Positions 10,591-21,465 of a stretch of 64,000 nucleotides of DNA are shown piece after piece. How positions within the stretch are numbered: position 1 is the first letter of the stretch; every line of letters starts with the position of its first letter. The notes beneath the pieces were generated by a model that saw nothing but the letters and a program-made list of their open reading frames with translations, searched no databases and was not told the origin of the DNA. Source of the stretch: Ectothiorhodospira shaposhnikovii (GTDB lineage: Bacteria > Pseudomonadota > Gammaproteobacteria > Ectothiorhodospirales > Ectothiorhodospiraceae); assembly GCF_016584105.1 (NCBI RefSeq), contig NZ_NRSM01000002.1, positions 1 to 64,000 on the forward strand, given 5' to 3'. Position numbers and translations under genes: made by a program.

Positions 10591-12351
10591 TTGAAACCTC
10601 AATTACAGGCCCTGCTCGAACAATCCCTCCACACCCTCACCGGCAACGGCACCCTGCCCGCCGACCGGTCGGTGGAGGTTCAATTGACGCGCACCCGGGA
10701 CAAGGCCCACGGTGATTTCGCCACCAACCTGGCCCTGCAACTGGCCAAGCCCCTGGGCCGCAAACCCCGGGACGTGGCGCAGCTGATCATCGACCATCTG
10801 CCCGAATCGGACATCCTGGACAAGGTGGAGATCGCCGGCCCCGGCTTCATCAACCTGTTCATCAGCCGTAATGCCCGTCTGGCGGTGATCACCCAGGTGC
10901 TGGAAGCCGGAGAAGCCTACGGCCGCAGCCGTCTGGGCGCCGGCAAGAAGGTGCAGGTGGAATTCGTCTCCGCCAATCCCACCGGCCCCCTGCACGTGGG
11001 TCATGGTCGCGGCGCCGCCTACGGCGCGGCGGTGGCGGACCTGCTGGAGTCGGTGGGCTTCGATGTGCACCGGGAATACTACGTCAACGACGCCGGCCGA
11101 CAGATGGACATCCTGGGCACCAGCGTCTGGCTGCGCTACCTGGAACGCTGCGGGGTGAAGCTCCACTTCCCCACCAACGCCTACCGGGGCGAATACGTGC
11201 GGGACATCGCCGACACCCTGTTCCAGGAACACGGCCAGGACTACGCCGTCACCACCGAGGCCCTGATGGACGACCTGCCGCCGGACGAGCCGGACGGCGG
11301 CGACAAGGAGGAATACATCGACGCGGTCATCCAGCGGGCCAAGGCACTGCTGGGCGACAACCGCTACCGTTACGTATTCGAACTGGGCCTCAATGTCATC
11401 CTGGATGACATCCGTGACGACCTGGCGGAATTCGGCGTCACCTACGAGACCTGGTACTCGGAACGCTCCCTCACCGACAAGGGGTCCGTCAACAAGGCCC
11501 TGGAACAGTTGCGGGACAAGGGCGCCCTGTATGAAAAGGACGGCGCCCTGTGGTTCCGTTCCACCGAATACGGCGACGAGAAGGATCGCGTGGTCCAGCG
11601 GGACAACGGCCAGACCACCTACTTTGCCTCCGACATCGCCTACCACATGGACAAGTTCGACCGGGGCTATGACCGGGTGATCGATGTCTGGGGCGCCGAT
11701 CACCACGGCTATGTGCCCCGGGTGAAGGCGGCACTCCATGCCATGGGCCGGGACGATGCCCGTCTGGACGTGCTGCTGGTGCAGTTCGCCATCCTCTACC
11801 GGGGCGGTGAGCGGGTGCAGATGTCCACCCGCTCCGGCAGCTTCGTCACCCTGCGGGAACTGCGCGAGGAAGTGGGCAACGACGCCGCCCGGTTCTTCTA
11901 CGTCATGCGCCGCTGCGAACAGCACCTGGACTTCGACCTGGATCTGGCCAAGTCCCAGTCCGCCGACAACCCGGTCTACTACATCCAGTATGCCCATGCC
12001 CGGGTGTGCAGCGTGCTGCGACAGATGCAGGCCAAGGGTCTGAGCCATGATCCGGCCAACGGCCACGCCCACCTGGCCCGGCTGACGGAGGATCATGAAT
12101 CCGCCCTGCTCGGCAGCCTGGCCCACTTCCCCGAACTGGTGGAGACGGCGGCCCTGGCGGAAGAACCCCATCAGGTGGCCAACTACCTGCGGGATCTGGC
12201 CAATGACTTCCACACCTACTACAACGCCCACCAGTTCCTGGTGGACGATGCCGACCTGCGGGATGCCCGCCTCAACCTGATCCTGGCCGTACGCCAGGTA
12301 CTGGCCAACGGTCTCACGCTGTTGGGCGTCTCCGCGCCCGAGGAGATGTAA
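10591..12351 (+). CDS. argS: Arginyl-tRNA synthetase
   Basis: This class I enzyme charges tRNA-Arg. The 586 residues contain the N-terminal Add-1 domain, [17 protein letters not shown] (HIGH box) near 132-148 and QMSTRSGSF as the KMSKS-equivalent near 410. A C-terminal anticodon-binding domain completes it. No ATG fits; the TTG at 10591 gives [12 protein letters not shown]..., which matches the usual start of the family. An open frame runs upstream into priA but does not resemble ArgS. The ribosome-binding site is weak. The stop overlaps the next gene's ATG by one base. Confidence 0.95.
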   Translation: MKPQLQALLEQSLHTLTGNGTLPADRSVEVQLTRTRDKAHGDFATNLALQLAKPLGRKPRDVAQLIIDHLPESDILDKVEIAGPGFINLFISRNARLAVITQVLEAGEAYGRSRLGAGKKVQVEFVSANPTGPLHVGHGRGAAYGAAVADLLESVGFDVHREYYVNDAGRQMDILGTSVWLRYLERCGVKLHFPTNAYRGEYVRDIADTLFQEHGQDYAVTTEALMDDLPPDEPDGGDKEEYIDAVIQRAKALLGDNRYRYVFELGLNVILDDIRDDLAEFGVTYETWYSERSLTDKGSVNKALEQLRDKGALYEKDGALWFRSTEYGDEKDRVVQRDNGQTTYFASDIAYHMDKFDRGYDRVIDVWGADHHGYVPRVKAALHAMGRDDARLDVLLVQFAILYRGGERVQMSTRSGSFVTLRELREEVGNDAARFFYVMRRCEQHLDFDLDLAKSQSADNPVYYIQYAHARVCSVLRQMQAKGLSHDPANGHAHLARLTEDHESALLGSLAHFPELVETAALAEEPHQVANYLRDLANDFHTYYNAHQFLVDDADLRDARLNLILAVRQVLANGLTLLGVSAPEEM

Positions 12352-12965
12352 TGGCCCGCAACTCACGGCGCCAGGCCAGCCGCCGCCGTCAGGCGGAAGA
12401 GAGGCCACCGCTGCCCGGCTGGATCTGGGGCGTGGCCGGTCTGGCGGTGGGTCTGTTCGCCGCCGCGGTGGTCTATCTGCAGACCCAGCGCGACGCACCG
12501 ACCACCACCACGACGGTGGCGGCGCCCCAGATCCAGCAACAACCGGCCCAACAGCCCGCCCGTCCGGCACAGGCCCCCGCCCAGAAGCCGGCGGAGGACG
12601 TGCCCCGGCCCCGGTTTGATTTCTACACCCTGCTGCCGGAACTGGAAGTGGTGGTCCCGGAACCCCAGGTCCAGCCCCGTACCGCCCCCGGCGGTCCACC
12701 GCCGCCGCCGTCCCCGGTCCAGCAGCCCGGCCGTTATCTGTTGCAGGCCGGTTCATTCAGGGCCCATCAGGAAGCGGATCGCCTGCGTGCCAGCCTTGCC
12801 CTGATGGGGGTGGAGGCCCGCATCCAGCAAGTCAACGTAAACGGCGATACCTGGCATCGGGTGCAGGTGGGGCCGTTCACGGACCTGGACAACCTGAACC
12901 GGATGCGTGAACGGCTGCACGCCAACCAGGTCCAGACCATCATGGTGCGGGTGCCTGACGCCTGA
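12351..12965 (+). CDS. SPOR-domain membrane protein (FtsN-like)
   Basis: The 204-residue bitopic inner-membrane protein has a basic cytoplasmic tail (RRQASRRRQAEER) and one membrane helix at about 24-44. A Pro/Gln-rich periplasmic linker follows, then a C-terminal SPOR domain at about 126-202 (GRYLLQAGSF...A..LRASLALMG...V.VGPF.DLDNLNRMR..L). SPOR domains bind denuded septal peptidoglycan. It is coupled to argS (TAATG), the position where many gammaproteobacteria encode an FtsN-type division protein. FtsN identity is inferred from layout only. Confidence 0.85.
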   Translation: MARNSRRQASRRRQAEERPPLPGWIWGVAGLAVGLFAAAVVYLQTQRDAPTTTTTVAAPQIQQQPAQQPARPAQAPAQKPAEDVPRPRFDFYTLLPELEVVVPEPQVQPRTAPGGPPPPPSPVQQPGRYLLQAGSFRAHQEADRLRASLALMGVEARIQQVNVNGDTWHRVQVGPFTDLDNLNRMRERLHANQVQTIMVRVPDA

Positions 12966-12997
12966 CGGCGTCAGTGCTCCATGTCCCACACGCGTCC

Positions 12998-15900
12998 ATG
13001 CCTCACCCGGAACCCGATCAGCTCGCCGCACGCATCCCCCTTTGCCTGGCACGGGACCATGACGCCCTTCGCAAGGAGCTGGACCGCGCCCGCCGCCGGC
13101 TCCGGGCCGGCAAACCCGCCGACCGCCTCCTGGAACGCCTGAACGACCGGATCGAAGCCTCGGTTCTGGCCCGTGAACAACGCCGCCAGACCCTGCCCTC
13201 GCCGGAATTCCCCGACGATCTGCCCGTCAGCGCCCACCGGGAGGAGATCGCTCGCCTGATCCAGGCCCATCAGGTGGTGGTGATCTGCGGCGAGACCGGC
13301 TCGGGCAAGACCACCCAGCTGCCCAAGATCTGCCTGTCCCTGGGCCGGGGGGCCGACGGCCTCATCGGCCACACCCAGCCCCGGCGCATCGCCGCCCGCT
13401 CGGTGGCCAACCGCATCGCCGAGGAGCTGAAAAGCCCCCTGGGCGAACAGGTGGGTTTCAAGGTGCGCTTCTCCGATCATGCCGGCCCCCGCACCCTGGT
13501 CAAGCTCATGACCGACGGCATCCTGCTGGCGGAACTGCGCTCGGACCCGCTGCTGAGCGCCTACGACACCCTCATCATCGACGAGGCCCACGAGCGCAGC
13601 CTCAACATCGACTTCCTGCTGGGCTATCTCAAGCGCCTGCTGCCCCGGCGGCCGGACCTCAAGCTCATCATCACCTCCGCCACCCTGGACCCGGAACGCA
13701 TCGCCCGCCACTTCGCCGATGCCCCCGTCTACGAAGTCCCCGGCCGCACCTACCCGGTGGAGATCCGCTACCGCCCGGTCACCGGCGAGGATGACGCCGA
13801 CACCGAGCGGGATCTGAACGAGGCCCTGCTGGCGGCGGTGGATGAACTGGCCCAGGCCGGTCCCGGCGACATTCTGGTGTTCCTGCCCGGAGAGCGGGAG
13901 ATCCGCGAAGCCGCCGAGGCCCTGCGCAAGCACCATCCCCGGCATACGGAGATCCTGCCCCTCTACGCCCGGCTGTCGGCGGCGGAACAGAACCAGGTCT
14001 TTGCCCCCCACACCGGCCGGCGGGTGGTACTGGCCACCAACGTGGCCGAAACCGCCCTCACCGTGCCGGGCATCCGCTATGTGATCGATTCGGGGCTGGT
14101 GCGCATCGCCCGCTATGCCTGGCGCTCCCGCATTCAGCGCCTGTCCCTGGAGCCGGTCTCCCAGGCCTCCGCCAACCAGCGGGCGGGGCGCTGCGGGCGC
14201 CTGGGGCCGGGGATCTGCATCCGCCTCTACGGCGAGGAGGACTTCCAGCTTCGCCCGGCGTACACCGACCCGGAAATCCTGCGCTCCAACCTGGCCTCGG
14301 TGATCCTGCAGATGGCCCACCTGAACCTGGGCGATCCGGAGGATTTTCCCTTCGTGGAGCCGCCGGACTCCCGTCTGATCCGGGACGGCTTCAAGCTGCT
14401 GCAGACCCTGCGGGCGGTGGACGATGCCCACGGCATCACCGCCACGGGCCGGCAACTGGCCCGGCTGCCGGTGGACCCGACCCTGGGGGCCATGCTGCTG
14501 GCGGCGGCCCGGGAACAGGCCCTGGCGGAAGTGACCCTGATCGTGGCCTTTCTGGCGCTCCAGGACCCGCGGGAACGCCCCGCCGAGAAACGTCAGGCCG
14601 CCGACGAGGCCCACGCCCGGTTCCGGGAACCGGGTTCGGACTTCCTGGGTTACCTGAAGCTGTGGGCCGCCTGGCGGGAACAGTCCCGCCATCTGTCCAA
14701 GGCCAAGCTGCGGGCCTGGTGCCGGGAGCATTTCCTGTCCTTCATCCGCATGCGGGAATGGCAGGACCTGCACGGCCAGTTGCGCCAGAGTCTGCGGGAG
14801 ATGGACCTGAAGGAGAACCAGGAACCGGCCGATCCGGCGGCCATCCACCGGGCCCTGCTCACCGGGCTGGTGACCCAGGTCGGGGTGAAGACGGAAAAGC
14901 ACGACTATCTGGGCGCCCGCAACCGGCGCTTTCACCTCCATCCGTCTTCCGGGCTGTTCAAGGGCGCCCCGGCCTGGGTCATGGCCGCCGAGATCGCCGA
15001 GACCTCCCGGGTCTATGCCCGGGAATGCGCCGCCATCCGTCCGGAGTGGCTGGAAACGGTGGCGGGTCATCTGCTCAAGCACCACTACCATGAACCCCAT
15101 TTCGAACCCCGCCAGGGCACCGTGGCGGCCTGGGACCGGGTGACCCTGTTCGGGCTGATCGTCAATCCACGGCGCAAGGTGAACTATGGCCGGGTGGACC
15201 CGGCGGATGCCCGCCGGGTGTTCATCCGCGAGGGTCTGGTGGCGGGTCGGCTGCGCAGCCGTGCCCCTGCCCTGGCCCACAACCAGGCCCTGATCCGGGA
15301 GATCGAGGACCTGGAAGCCCGCGGACGGCGCCGTGACCTGCTGGCGGACGAGCAGGTACTCTACGATTTTTACGATGGCCGTCTGCCTGCCACAGTCCAT
15401 GACGGCGCCGGCTTTGAACGCTGGCGCAAGCAGGCAGAGCGGGATGATCCCTCGTTGCTGCGTCTGGACCGGGACACCCTGCTGCAGCGCGAGGCCCCGG
15501 ACCTGGGCGGGGAGCGCTTCCCGGACCTGCTGGAGAGCGGTGGCCTGAGGCTGCCCCTGAGTTACCGTTTCGAACCGGGCCACGAGGCGGACGGCGTCAC
15601 CCTCACCCTGCCCCTGGCGGCCCTCAATGCCCTGGACCCTGATCGGGGAGACTGGCTGGTGCCGGGTCTGCTGGAGGAAAAGCTCGCCGCCCTGATCAAG
15701 ACCCTGCCCAAATCCCTGCGCCGCCATTTCGTGCCGGCCCCGGAGTTCGCCCGGGCGGCCCTGGCCCGGCTGGGAGAACCCGAGGGCGGGCTGATCCCGG
15801 CCCTGACCCGGGCCTTGCGCCAGATCACCGGCACCGACGTCCCCCTGGACCAATGGCAGCCGGAGCGCCTGGAACCCCATCTGCAACTGCGCTACCAGGT

Positions 15901-16867
15901 GGTGGACGCCCAGGGCAAGACCCTGGTGACCGGCCGGGACCCGCAGGCCCTCAAGGACAGCCTGTCCGGACGGGCGGTGGAGAGCTTCGAGGCCCACCGG
16001 CCCGAGGACATGGAGCGGGAAGGCCTTACCGACTGGGATTTCGGCCCCCTGACGGAATACGTGGAATTCCGTCAGCACGGCGCCACCCTGCGGGGCTATC
16101 CGGCCCTGGAGGACCGGGGCGACAGCGTGGCCCTGATCCTGGCGGACAGTCCGGCCCGGGCCGGACAGATTCATCGTGCCGGCCTGCGACGCTTGTTCAT
16201 GCTGGGGGCGAGGGAGCCGGTGAAGTACCTGTACCGGAACCTGCCGGACATTCAGCGCCTGTGCCTGCAGTACAACCCCGTGGATCGCTGCGAAGTCCTC
16301 AAGGATGACCTGGTGTTTGCGGCGGTGGAGCGGGTATTCATGGCCGATCCCTGGCCCGTGGACGCGGAAGGGTTTCGGCAGCGCCTGGAGGCGGGTCGGG
16401 GCGAACTGGTGGACGCAACCAATGCCCTGTGCGCCCTGGCGGGGGAGATCCTGACCGCCTACCAGCGCGTCCGCGCCCGCCTCAAGGGCGCCCTGCCCCT
16501 GTCCTGGGTGGAGGCGGCGGGAGACATCCGGGACCAGCTGGAACACCTGATCCATCCCCACTGCCTGCTGGAAACGCCGCCGGACCGGCTGGCCCAGTAT
16601 CCCCGTTATCTGACGGCCATCGAGCGGCGCATGGAACGGCTGGACCATGCGCCGGACAAGGACCGGCGCGCCCGGGTGGACGTGGAACCCCTGTGGGAGG
16701 ACTGCAAGGCCCGCCAGGCGGCCGGACGCACCGGCGGCGAGTGGTCGCGCTACCGCTGGCTGATCGAGGAGCTGCGGGTGTCCCTGTTCGCCCAGGAACT
16801 GGGGACGGTGGAGAAGGTGTCGGTGAAGCGGCTGGAGGACCTGCGCAAGAGCCTGGATCGGGCGTAA
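12998..16867 (+). CDS. hrpA: ATP-dependent RNA helicase HrpA
   Basis: This DEAH-box helicase is linked in E. coli to fimbrial mRNA processing and rescue of stalled ribosomes. The 1,289-residue length is typical of full HrpA. It has GETGSGKTTQLPK (Walker A) near 95, the DEAH box IIDEAHERSLN, SAT, ATNVAETALTVPGI and QRAGRCGRLGPG (motif VI). The HA2 and OB-like regions and the long C-terminal DUF3418 extension follow. The ATG at 12998 is preferred; a GTG at 12974 in the same frame is the alternative. Confidence 0.95.
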   Translation: MPHPEPDQLAARIPLCLARDHDALRKELDRARRRLRAGKPADRLLERLNDRIEASVLAREQRRQTLPSPEFPDDLPVSAHREEIARLIQAHQVVVICGETGSGKTTQLPKICLSLGRGADGLIGHTQPRRIAARSVANRIAEELKSPLGEQVGFKVRFSDHAGPRTLVKLMTDGILLAELRSDPLLSAYDTLIIDEAHERSLNIDFLLGYLKRLLPRRPDLKLIITSATLDPERIARHFADAPVYEVPGRTYPVEIRYRPVTGEDDADTERDLNEALLAAVDELAQAGPGDILVFLPGEREIREAAEALRKHHPRHTEILPLYARLSAAEQNQVFAPHTGRRVVLATNVAETALTVPGIRYVIDSGLVRIARYAWRSRIQRLSLEPVSQASANQRAGRCGRLGPGICIRLYGEEDFQLRPAYTDPEILRSNLASVILQMAHLNLGDPEDFPFVEPPDSRLIRDGFKLLQTLRAVDDAHGITATGRQLARLPVDPTLGAMLLAAAREQALAEVTLIVAFLALQDPRERPAEKRQAADEAHARFREPGSDFLGYLKLWAAWREQSRHLSKAKLRAWCREHFLSFIRMREWQDLHGQLRQSLREMDLKENQEPADPAAIHRALLTGLVTQVGVKTEKHDYLGARNRRFHLHPSSGLFKGAPAWVMAAEIAETSRVYARECAAIRPEWLETVAGHLLKHHYHEPHFEPRQGTVAAWDRVTLFGLIVNPRRKVNYGRVDPADARRVFIREGLVAGRLRSRAPALAHNQALIREIEDLEARGRRRDLLADEQVLYDFYDGRLPATVHDGAGFERWRKQAERDDPSLLRLDRDTLLQREAPDLGGERFPDLLESGGLRLPLSYRFEPGHEADGVTLTLPLAALNALDPDRGDWLVPGLLEEKLAALIKTLPKSLRRHFVPAPEFARAALARLGEPEGGLIPALTRALRQITGTDVPLDQWQPERLEPHLQLRYQVVDAQGKTLVTGRDPQALKDSLSGRAVESFEAHRPEDMEREGLTDWDFGPLTEYVEFRQHGATLRGYPALEDRGDSVALILADSPARAGQIHRAGLRRLFMLGAREPVKYLYRNLPDIQRLCLQYNPVDRCEVLKDDLVFAAVERVFMADPWPVDAEGFRQRLEAGRGELVDATNALCALAGEILTAYQRVRARLKGALPLSWVEAAGDIRDQLEHLIHPHCLLETPPDRLAQYPRYLTAIERRMERLDHAPDKDRRARVDVEPLWEDCKARQAAGRTGGEWSRYRWLIEELRVSLFAQELGTVEKVSVKRLEDLRKSLDRA

Positions 16868-16940
16868 AGGACGGCGGAGAGCGCAGAACGAAAGGCGGGT
16901 GACCGGGTCAATGGGTATATCACCCGAACCCTGCCCCACC

Positions 16941-17888
16941 ATGCCCCACACAGCCCACCATCTGCACAACCGCCTGCAATCCCTCGCCCTGGTGGGGGCC
17001 ATGGTGCTGTTGCTGGGGACCATCGCCTGGCTCATCGGCGGCCCGGTTCACAGTACCGGGGTGGTGACCGCGGTGGTGGTGCTCTATTTTCTCAACCCCA
17101 TGGCCTCGCCCGGCCTGGTGATGCGCATGTATCAGGGTTACCGGCTTGATCCCCGGTACGCCCCGGTGCTGCTGGAGATCATGGACCAGCTCGCCGACCG
17201 CGCCGGCCTGCCCCGGGCTCCCACCCTGCACTATGTCCCCACCCAGATGATGAATGCCTTCGCCGTGGGCGACCACCGGCAGGCCGCCGTGGCCGTCTCC
17301 GACGGCCTTCTGCGGCGCCTGAGCCTGCGCGAGCTGACCGCCGTACTGGCCCACGAAATCAGCCATGTGGCCCACAATGACCTGCGCACCATGACCTTTG
17401 CCGATCTGTCCTCCCGGCTCACGGTCCTTTTGTCCCTGTTCGGCCAGGTCCTGCTGATCATCAATCTGCCCTTGCTGATCATGGGCCATGCCACCATTCA
17501 CTGGGGCGCCATCCTGCTGCTGATCTTCGCCCCCAGCCTGACCACCCTGTTCCAGCTGGCACTCTCCCGTAGCCGGGAATATGAGGCGGACCTGGGCGCG
17601 GCCCGCCTCACCGGCGATCCGGTCGGTCTGGCCATGGCCCTGGACAAGCTGGAACGGGTGCAGGGCGGCCTGCTGGAACAGGTGCTGCTGCCGGGCCGCC
17701 GTGCCCCGGAACCCTCCTGGCTGCGCACCCATCCCGCCACCCGCGACCGGATCGACCGCCTTCGGCAACTGGACCAGACACTGCCCCATGGCCCCCTGCC
17801 CCTGCCGGCCGTGGCCTATGACCCGCGCCCGATCCTGGAGCAGATCCCGGCCAGACCCCGCTGGCTCATTGGCAGATCGTGGTTTTGA
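16941..17888 (+). CDS. HtpX-like M48 zinc metalloprotease
   Basis: This membrane-embedded zinc protease of the M48B type, as HtpX, would degrade misfolded membrane proteins. The 315 residues begin with HNRLQSL, the usual N-terminus of this group. There are two N-terminal membrane helices, the active site LTAVLAHEISHVAHNDLR (HExxH) near 141, two more hydrophobic segments, and the third zinc ligand in SREYEADLGAARLTGDP. Upstream in-frame starts at 16899 and 16911 have no better ribosome-binding site. It has its own gene slot downstream of hrpA. Confidence 0.88.
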   Translation: MPHTAHHLHNRLQSLALVGAMVLLLGTIAWLIGGPVHSTGVVTAVVVLYFLNPMASPGLVMRMYQGYRLDPRYAPVLLEIMDQLADRAGLPRAPTLHYVPTQMMNAFAVGDHRQAAVAVSDGLLRRLSLRELTAVLAHEISHVAHNDLRTMTFADLSSRLTVLLSLFGQVLLIINLPLLIMGHATIHWGAILLLIFAPSLTTLFQLALSRSREYEADLGAARLTGDPVGLAMALDKLERVQGGLLEQVLLPGRRAPEPSWLRTHPATRDRIDRLRQLDQTLPHGPLPLPAVAYDPRPILEQIPARPRWLIGRSWF

Positions 17889-17953
17889 TGCACTGCAGCT
17901 TTCTGGAGTAATCTCTTGGCTTCCTGCATTGCGGACGCATCGCGAGAGATCCC

Positions 17954-18673
17954 ATGGACACACTGCTCATCATCAAGACCGGCACCAAGATCGACAGCCT
18001 TCAGGACTTTCCCGGGGATTACGAAGACTGGATCGCCGCCAGCATGGACTGGCCCCAAACCCAGACGAAGGTGGTGGATATACAGGCCGGTGATCCGCTG
18101 CCGGCACCGGGGGACGTTGTCGGCGTGGTCATTACCGGCTCCGGATCCATGGTCACGGAGGAGGCCCCCTGGATCCAGCAGACCGCCGACTGGCTGGCAC
18201 GCGCGGTATCGGCCGGTGTGCCGATCCTGGGGATCTGCTTCGGCCACCAGATCCTGGCCCACGCCCTGGGCGGCCGGGTGGACTGGAATCCCCGGGGGAT
18301 CGAGGTGGGCACAGTGGAGGTCCGGCTCCACGGCGAGGCCGCCGAAGACCCCCTGTTCTCGGTGCTGCCGGGCCGGTTCTACGGCCAGGTCAGCCACAGC
18401 CAGTCGGTGGTGGCGTTGCCGCCCGGGGCGAGGGCCCTGGGCGAAAGCGACATGGAGGCCCACCAAGGGTTCGTGGTGAACGGATGCGCCTGGGGAGTGC
18501 AGTTTCATCCGGAGTTCGATGAGCGCATCACCCCCCATTACGTCATGTACTACCGGGACCGGCTGGCGGAACAGGGGCGGCAGATCGACGGCCTGCTGGC
18601 CAACATCCGGCCGACCCCGGAGAGCAGCCGGGTACTGCGGCGGTTCGGAGAGTGGCTCAAGACCCCGCGCTGA
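17954..18673 (+). CDS. Class I glutamine amidotransferase
   Basis: The 239-residue stand-alone GATase1 domain resembles the N-terminal half of GMP synthase. The nucleophile Cys is in ILGICFGHQILAHALGG near residue 95, the His in GVQFHPEFDE near 184, and Glu in the same block. It would release ammonia from glutamine or hydrolyse a gamma-glutamyl substrate. The partner is not encoded nearby, so the substrate is unknown. Its last 17 bases overlap the 3' end of the convergent P-type ATPase gene. Confidence 0.88.
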   Translation: MDTLLIIKTGTKIDSLQDFPGDYEDWIAASMDWPQTQTKVVDIQAGDPLPAPGDVVGVVITGSGSMVTEEAPWIQQTADWLARAVSAGVPILGICFGHQILAHALGGRVDWNPRGIEVGTVEVRLHGEAAEDPLFSVLPGRFYGQVSHSQSVVALPPGARALGESDMEAHQGFVVNGCAWGVQFHPEFDERITPHYVMYYRDRLAEQGRQIDGLLANIRPTPESSRVLRRFGEWLKTPR

Positions 18674-21395
18674 CCGGCTGACTCCGCCCTTTCCAGCGCC
18701 GCCAGAGTCCCTTTTCCAGTTCCACCAGCAGCAGCACGAACACGCCGTAGCCCAGGATCAGGCCCCAGTACTGCAACGACAGCGGCGCGCTCTGGAACAG
18801 CAGGTTCATCCACGGGGTGTAGACGAACAAAAGCTGGGCCAGCCACATCGCCGCGATCCCCCGCCAGATCCAGGGATTGGAGAACGGATTCGTGCGAAAC
18901 ACACTGCGGGTGAGGGAACGGCAGTTGAGCAGGAAGAAGCTCTGTACCACCACAAACAGGCTCACCGCCAGGGTGCGGGCCTCCTCCAGGCTCGCGCCCT
19001 GGGCCAGTGACCACTGGAACAGGCCGAAGGCCCCCAGCAGCAACAGGGCACTGACCGAGAAGATGCGGCCGATGATCTCGCCGTTGAGGATCGGCGCATC
19101 GGGCCGACGGGGCGCCCGGGCCATGATTCCCGGCTCCCGGGGTTCGAAGGCCAGCATCAGGCCCAGGAACACCGCCGTGGTCATGTTCAGCCACAGGGCC
19201 TGCACCGGCAGCACCGGCAAGGTCAGACCCAGCAGGATGGCCACCATGATCACCAGACCCTGCCCCAGATTGGTGGGCAGGATCCAGGTGATGAACTTGA
19301 TCAGGTTGTCGAAGACGTTGCGCCCCTCCTCCACCGCCGCCTCGATGGAGCTGAAATTGTCGTCCGCCAGCACCATATCCGAGGCATCCCGGGACACTTC
19401 AGTGCCGTTGATCCCCATGGCGATGCCGATGTCGGCACGCTTGAGGGCTGGCGCATCATTGACCCCATCACCGGTCATGGCCACCACATGGCCCCGGGCC
19501 TGCAGGGCCTCCACCAGCCGCAGCTTCTGCTCCGGGGCCACCCGGGCAAACACCGACACCCCGTCGGCGGCCTTGCTCAATTCATCCGGCGACATCTCCG
19601 CCAGCTGGCGCCCGGTCAACGCGCGCCGTTGGTCCTTGTCTTCATCCCGGATGATGCCGATGCGTTCGGCAATGGCGCGGGCGGTGAGGGCATGGTCTCC
19701 GGTGATCATCTTCACCCGGATGCCGGCCTTGCGGCACAACGCCACGGAGTGGATCACTTCCTGCCTGGGGGGATCGATCATGGCCTGAAGGCCCAGGAAG
19801 ATCAGACGATCTTCGTCCTTGTCCGGGTCGGGAACATCCAGCCGGCCGGCATCGGTCTCACGCATGGCAAAAGCCAGTACCCGCAACCCCTGGGCCGCCA
19901 GTGCCTCCGCCTGTTCCCGCAGACGCTCCCGGTCCATCGGCACCCGGTCGCCCTCGGCATTCATGGCCCGGTCGCAATGGGCAATCACCTGCTCCGCCGA
20001 CCCCTTCATGTAGACCCGGTGGCCCTCGTCGTGGCGGTGAAGGGTGGCCATGTACTGTCGATCCGACTCGAAGGGGATGGCATCGACCCGGTGCAACCGG
20101 CGGCGCATGTCATGACGGTCAAACCCGGCCTTGAGGGCGCTGGCGATCAGTGCCCCTTCGGTGGGATCACCGTGGACGCTCCAGCGACCCTCCTGTTCCA
20201 CCAATTCACTGTCATTGCTCAGCAGGCCGGCCAGCAGACAATGGTAGAGGGCCTGATGGTGGACAGCGGGAGCCTCGACCGGGCTACCGTCCCGCAGGAT
20301 CCGGCCTTCGGGGTTATAACCGCTCCCGGTGAGTTCGAATTCCGTGTCGGCGGCGACGATCCGCTGCACCGTCATCTGGTTCTCGGTGAGAGTGCCGGTC
20401 TTGTCGGAGCAGATCACGGTGGTGGAGCCCAGGGTCTCCACTGCCGGCAGCTTGCGGATGATGGCGTTGCGCAGGGCCATGCGGCGTACCCCGATGGCCA
20501 GGGTGATGGTGATCACCGCCGGCAATCCCTCCGGGATGGCGGCCACCGCCAGGGCCACGGCAGCGATGAAGGTATCCACCCAGTCCTGACCATGGAGCAG
20601 GCCCACGCCGAAAGTGATGCCGGCCAGCACCAGGATCACCCACAGCAGGACCCTGCTGAAGGCGTTGATCCTGCGGGTCAGCGGGGTTTCCAGGGTAACG
20701 GCGTCATTGATCATGCCGGCGATCTTGCCGGTCTCGGTACGGTCGCCGGTGCCGATGACCACGCCCCGGCCGGTTCCGTAGGTCACCAGGGTGCCAGCAA
20801 ATCCCATATTGCCACGATCCGCCAGCACCGTGTCCCGGGCCAGCTTGCCGGACTGCTTGTCCACCGGCACGGACTCCCCGGTGAGGGTGGACTCGTCGAT
20901 CTGCAGATCCCGGCAGGACAACAGGCGCAGATCGGCCGGTACCTTGTCGCCGGAAGCCAGCAGGACAATGTCGCCGGGCACCAGATCGGCGGCGGCAATA
21001 GTGACCCGGTTGCCGTCCCGGATCACGGCGGCGGATGAGGAGAGCATGCCCTTGAGGGCCTGAATCGCATCCTCGGCCCTGGATTCCTGGACAAAGCCGA
21101 TGATGGCATTGATGAGGACGACACCGAAGATGACCGCGGAATCGATATATTCCCCAAGCGCCAGGGTCACGGCCGTGGCGATGAGCAGGATGTAGATCAG
21201 GGGGTTGTGAAACTGCAGCAGCAGGCGTTTCAGCCAGTAAGACCGGGGGGCCGCCGTCAGGGTGTTGGGGCCATGGGTGGCCAGACGCTCGCTGGCCTGC
21301 CGGCTCGTGAGACCCTGCTGTTCATGGGTTTCAAGGGTTTCCAGCACCTCGTCAGGGTGCAGGTGGTGCCAGAGATCCTTGAGGGGTGTTTCCAT
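18657..21395 (-). CDS. P-type cation-transporting ATPase (P2-like)
   Basis: This 912-residue inner-membrane pump has an N-terminal cation-ATPase domain ([18 protein letters not shown]), two helices, the actuator loop [11 protein letters not shown] near 180, and M4 with [17 protein letters not shown]. The phosphorylation site [14 protein letters not shown] is near 333, and the hinge [22 protein letters not shown] is near 610. Six C-terminal helices complete it. The PEGL in M4 is shared with Ca2+ and Na+/K+ pumps. M6 reads [18 protein letters not shown] and lacks the Asp seen in SERCA-type Ca2+ pumps, so the ion is uncertain. The ATG at 21395 was chosen; the frame extends upstream without homology. 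Confidence 0.88.
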   Translation of the reverse strand: METPLKDLWHHLHPDEVLETLETHEQQGLTSRQASERLATHGPNTLTAAPRSYWLKRLLLQFHNPLIYILLIATAVTLALGEYIDSAVIFGVVLINAIIGFVQESRAEDAIQALKGMLSSSAAVIRDGNRVTIAAADLVPGDIVLLASGDKVPADLRLLSCRDLQIDESTLTGESVPVDKQSGKLARDTVLADRGNMGFAGTLVTYGTGRGVVIGTGDRTETGKIAGMINDAVTLETPLTRRINAFSRVLLWVILVLAGITFGVGLLHGQDWVDTFIAAVALAVAAIPEGLPAVITITLAIGVRRMALRNAIIRKLPAVETLGSTTVICSDKTGTLTENQMTVQRIVAADTEFELTGSGYNPEGRILRDGSPVEAPAVHHQALYHCLLAGLLSNDSELVEQEGRWSVHGDPTEGALIASALKAGFDRHDMRRRLHRVDAIPFESDRQYMATLHRHDEGHRVYMKGSAEQVIAHCDRAMNAEGDRVPMDRERLREQAEALAAQGLRVLAFAMRETDAGRLDVPDPDKDEDRLIFLGLQAMIDPPRQEVIHSVALCRKAGIRVKMITGDHALTARAIAERIGIIRDEDKDQRRALTGRQLAEMSPDELSKAADGVSVFARVAPEQKLRLVEALQARGHVVAMTGDGVNDAPALKRADIGIAMGINGTEVSRDASDMVLADDNFSSIEAAVEEGRNVFDNLIKFITWILPTNLGQGLVIMVAILLGLTLPVLPVQALWLNMTTAVFLGLMLAFEPREPGIMARAPRRPDAPILNGEIIGRIFSVSALLLLGAFGLFQWSLAQGASLEEARTLAVSLFVVVQSFFLLNCRSLTRSVFRTNPFSNPWIWRGIAAMWLAQLLFVYTPWMNLLFQSAPLSLQYWGLILGYGVFVLLLVELEKGLWRRWKGRSQPVSAGS

Positions 21396-21465
21396 GGATT
21401 GCGTCTCGGTCGGGTGACTGTGTGTGGGTCCATCCAGAGGGGGGGCAAGGTAGCGCAAGCGCAAC

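Noticed and set aside
12971-17035. 1,354-codon open frame on the minus strand
   Set aside because: It lies wholly antisense to hrpA, whose helicase motifs are clear. Its Gln/Gly/Val/His-rich translation is the usual mirror of a high-GC gene.
19488-21038. 516-codon plus-strand frame
   Set aside because: Antisense to the P-type ATPase gene, which has all catalytic motifs.
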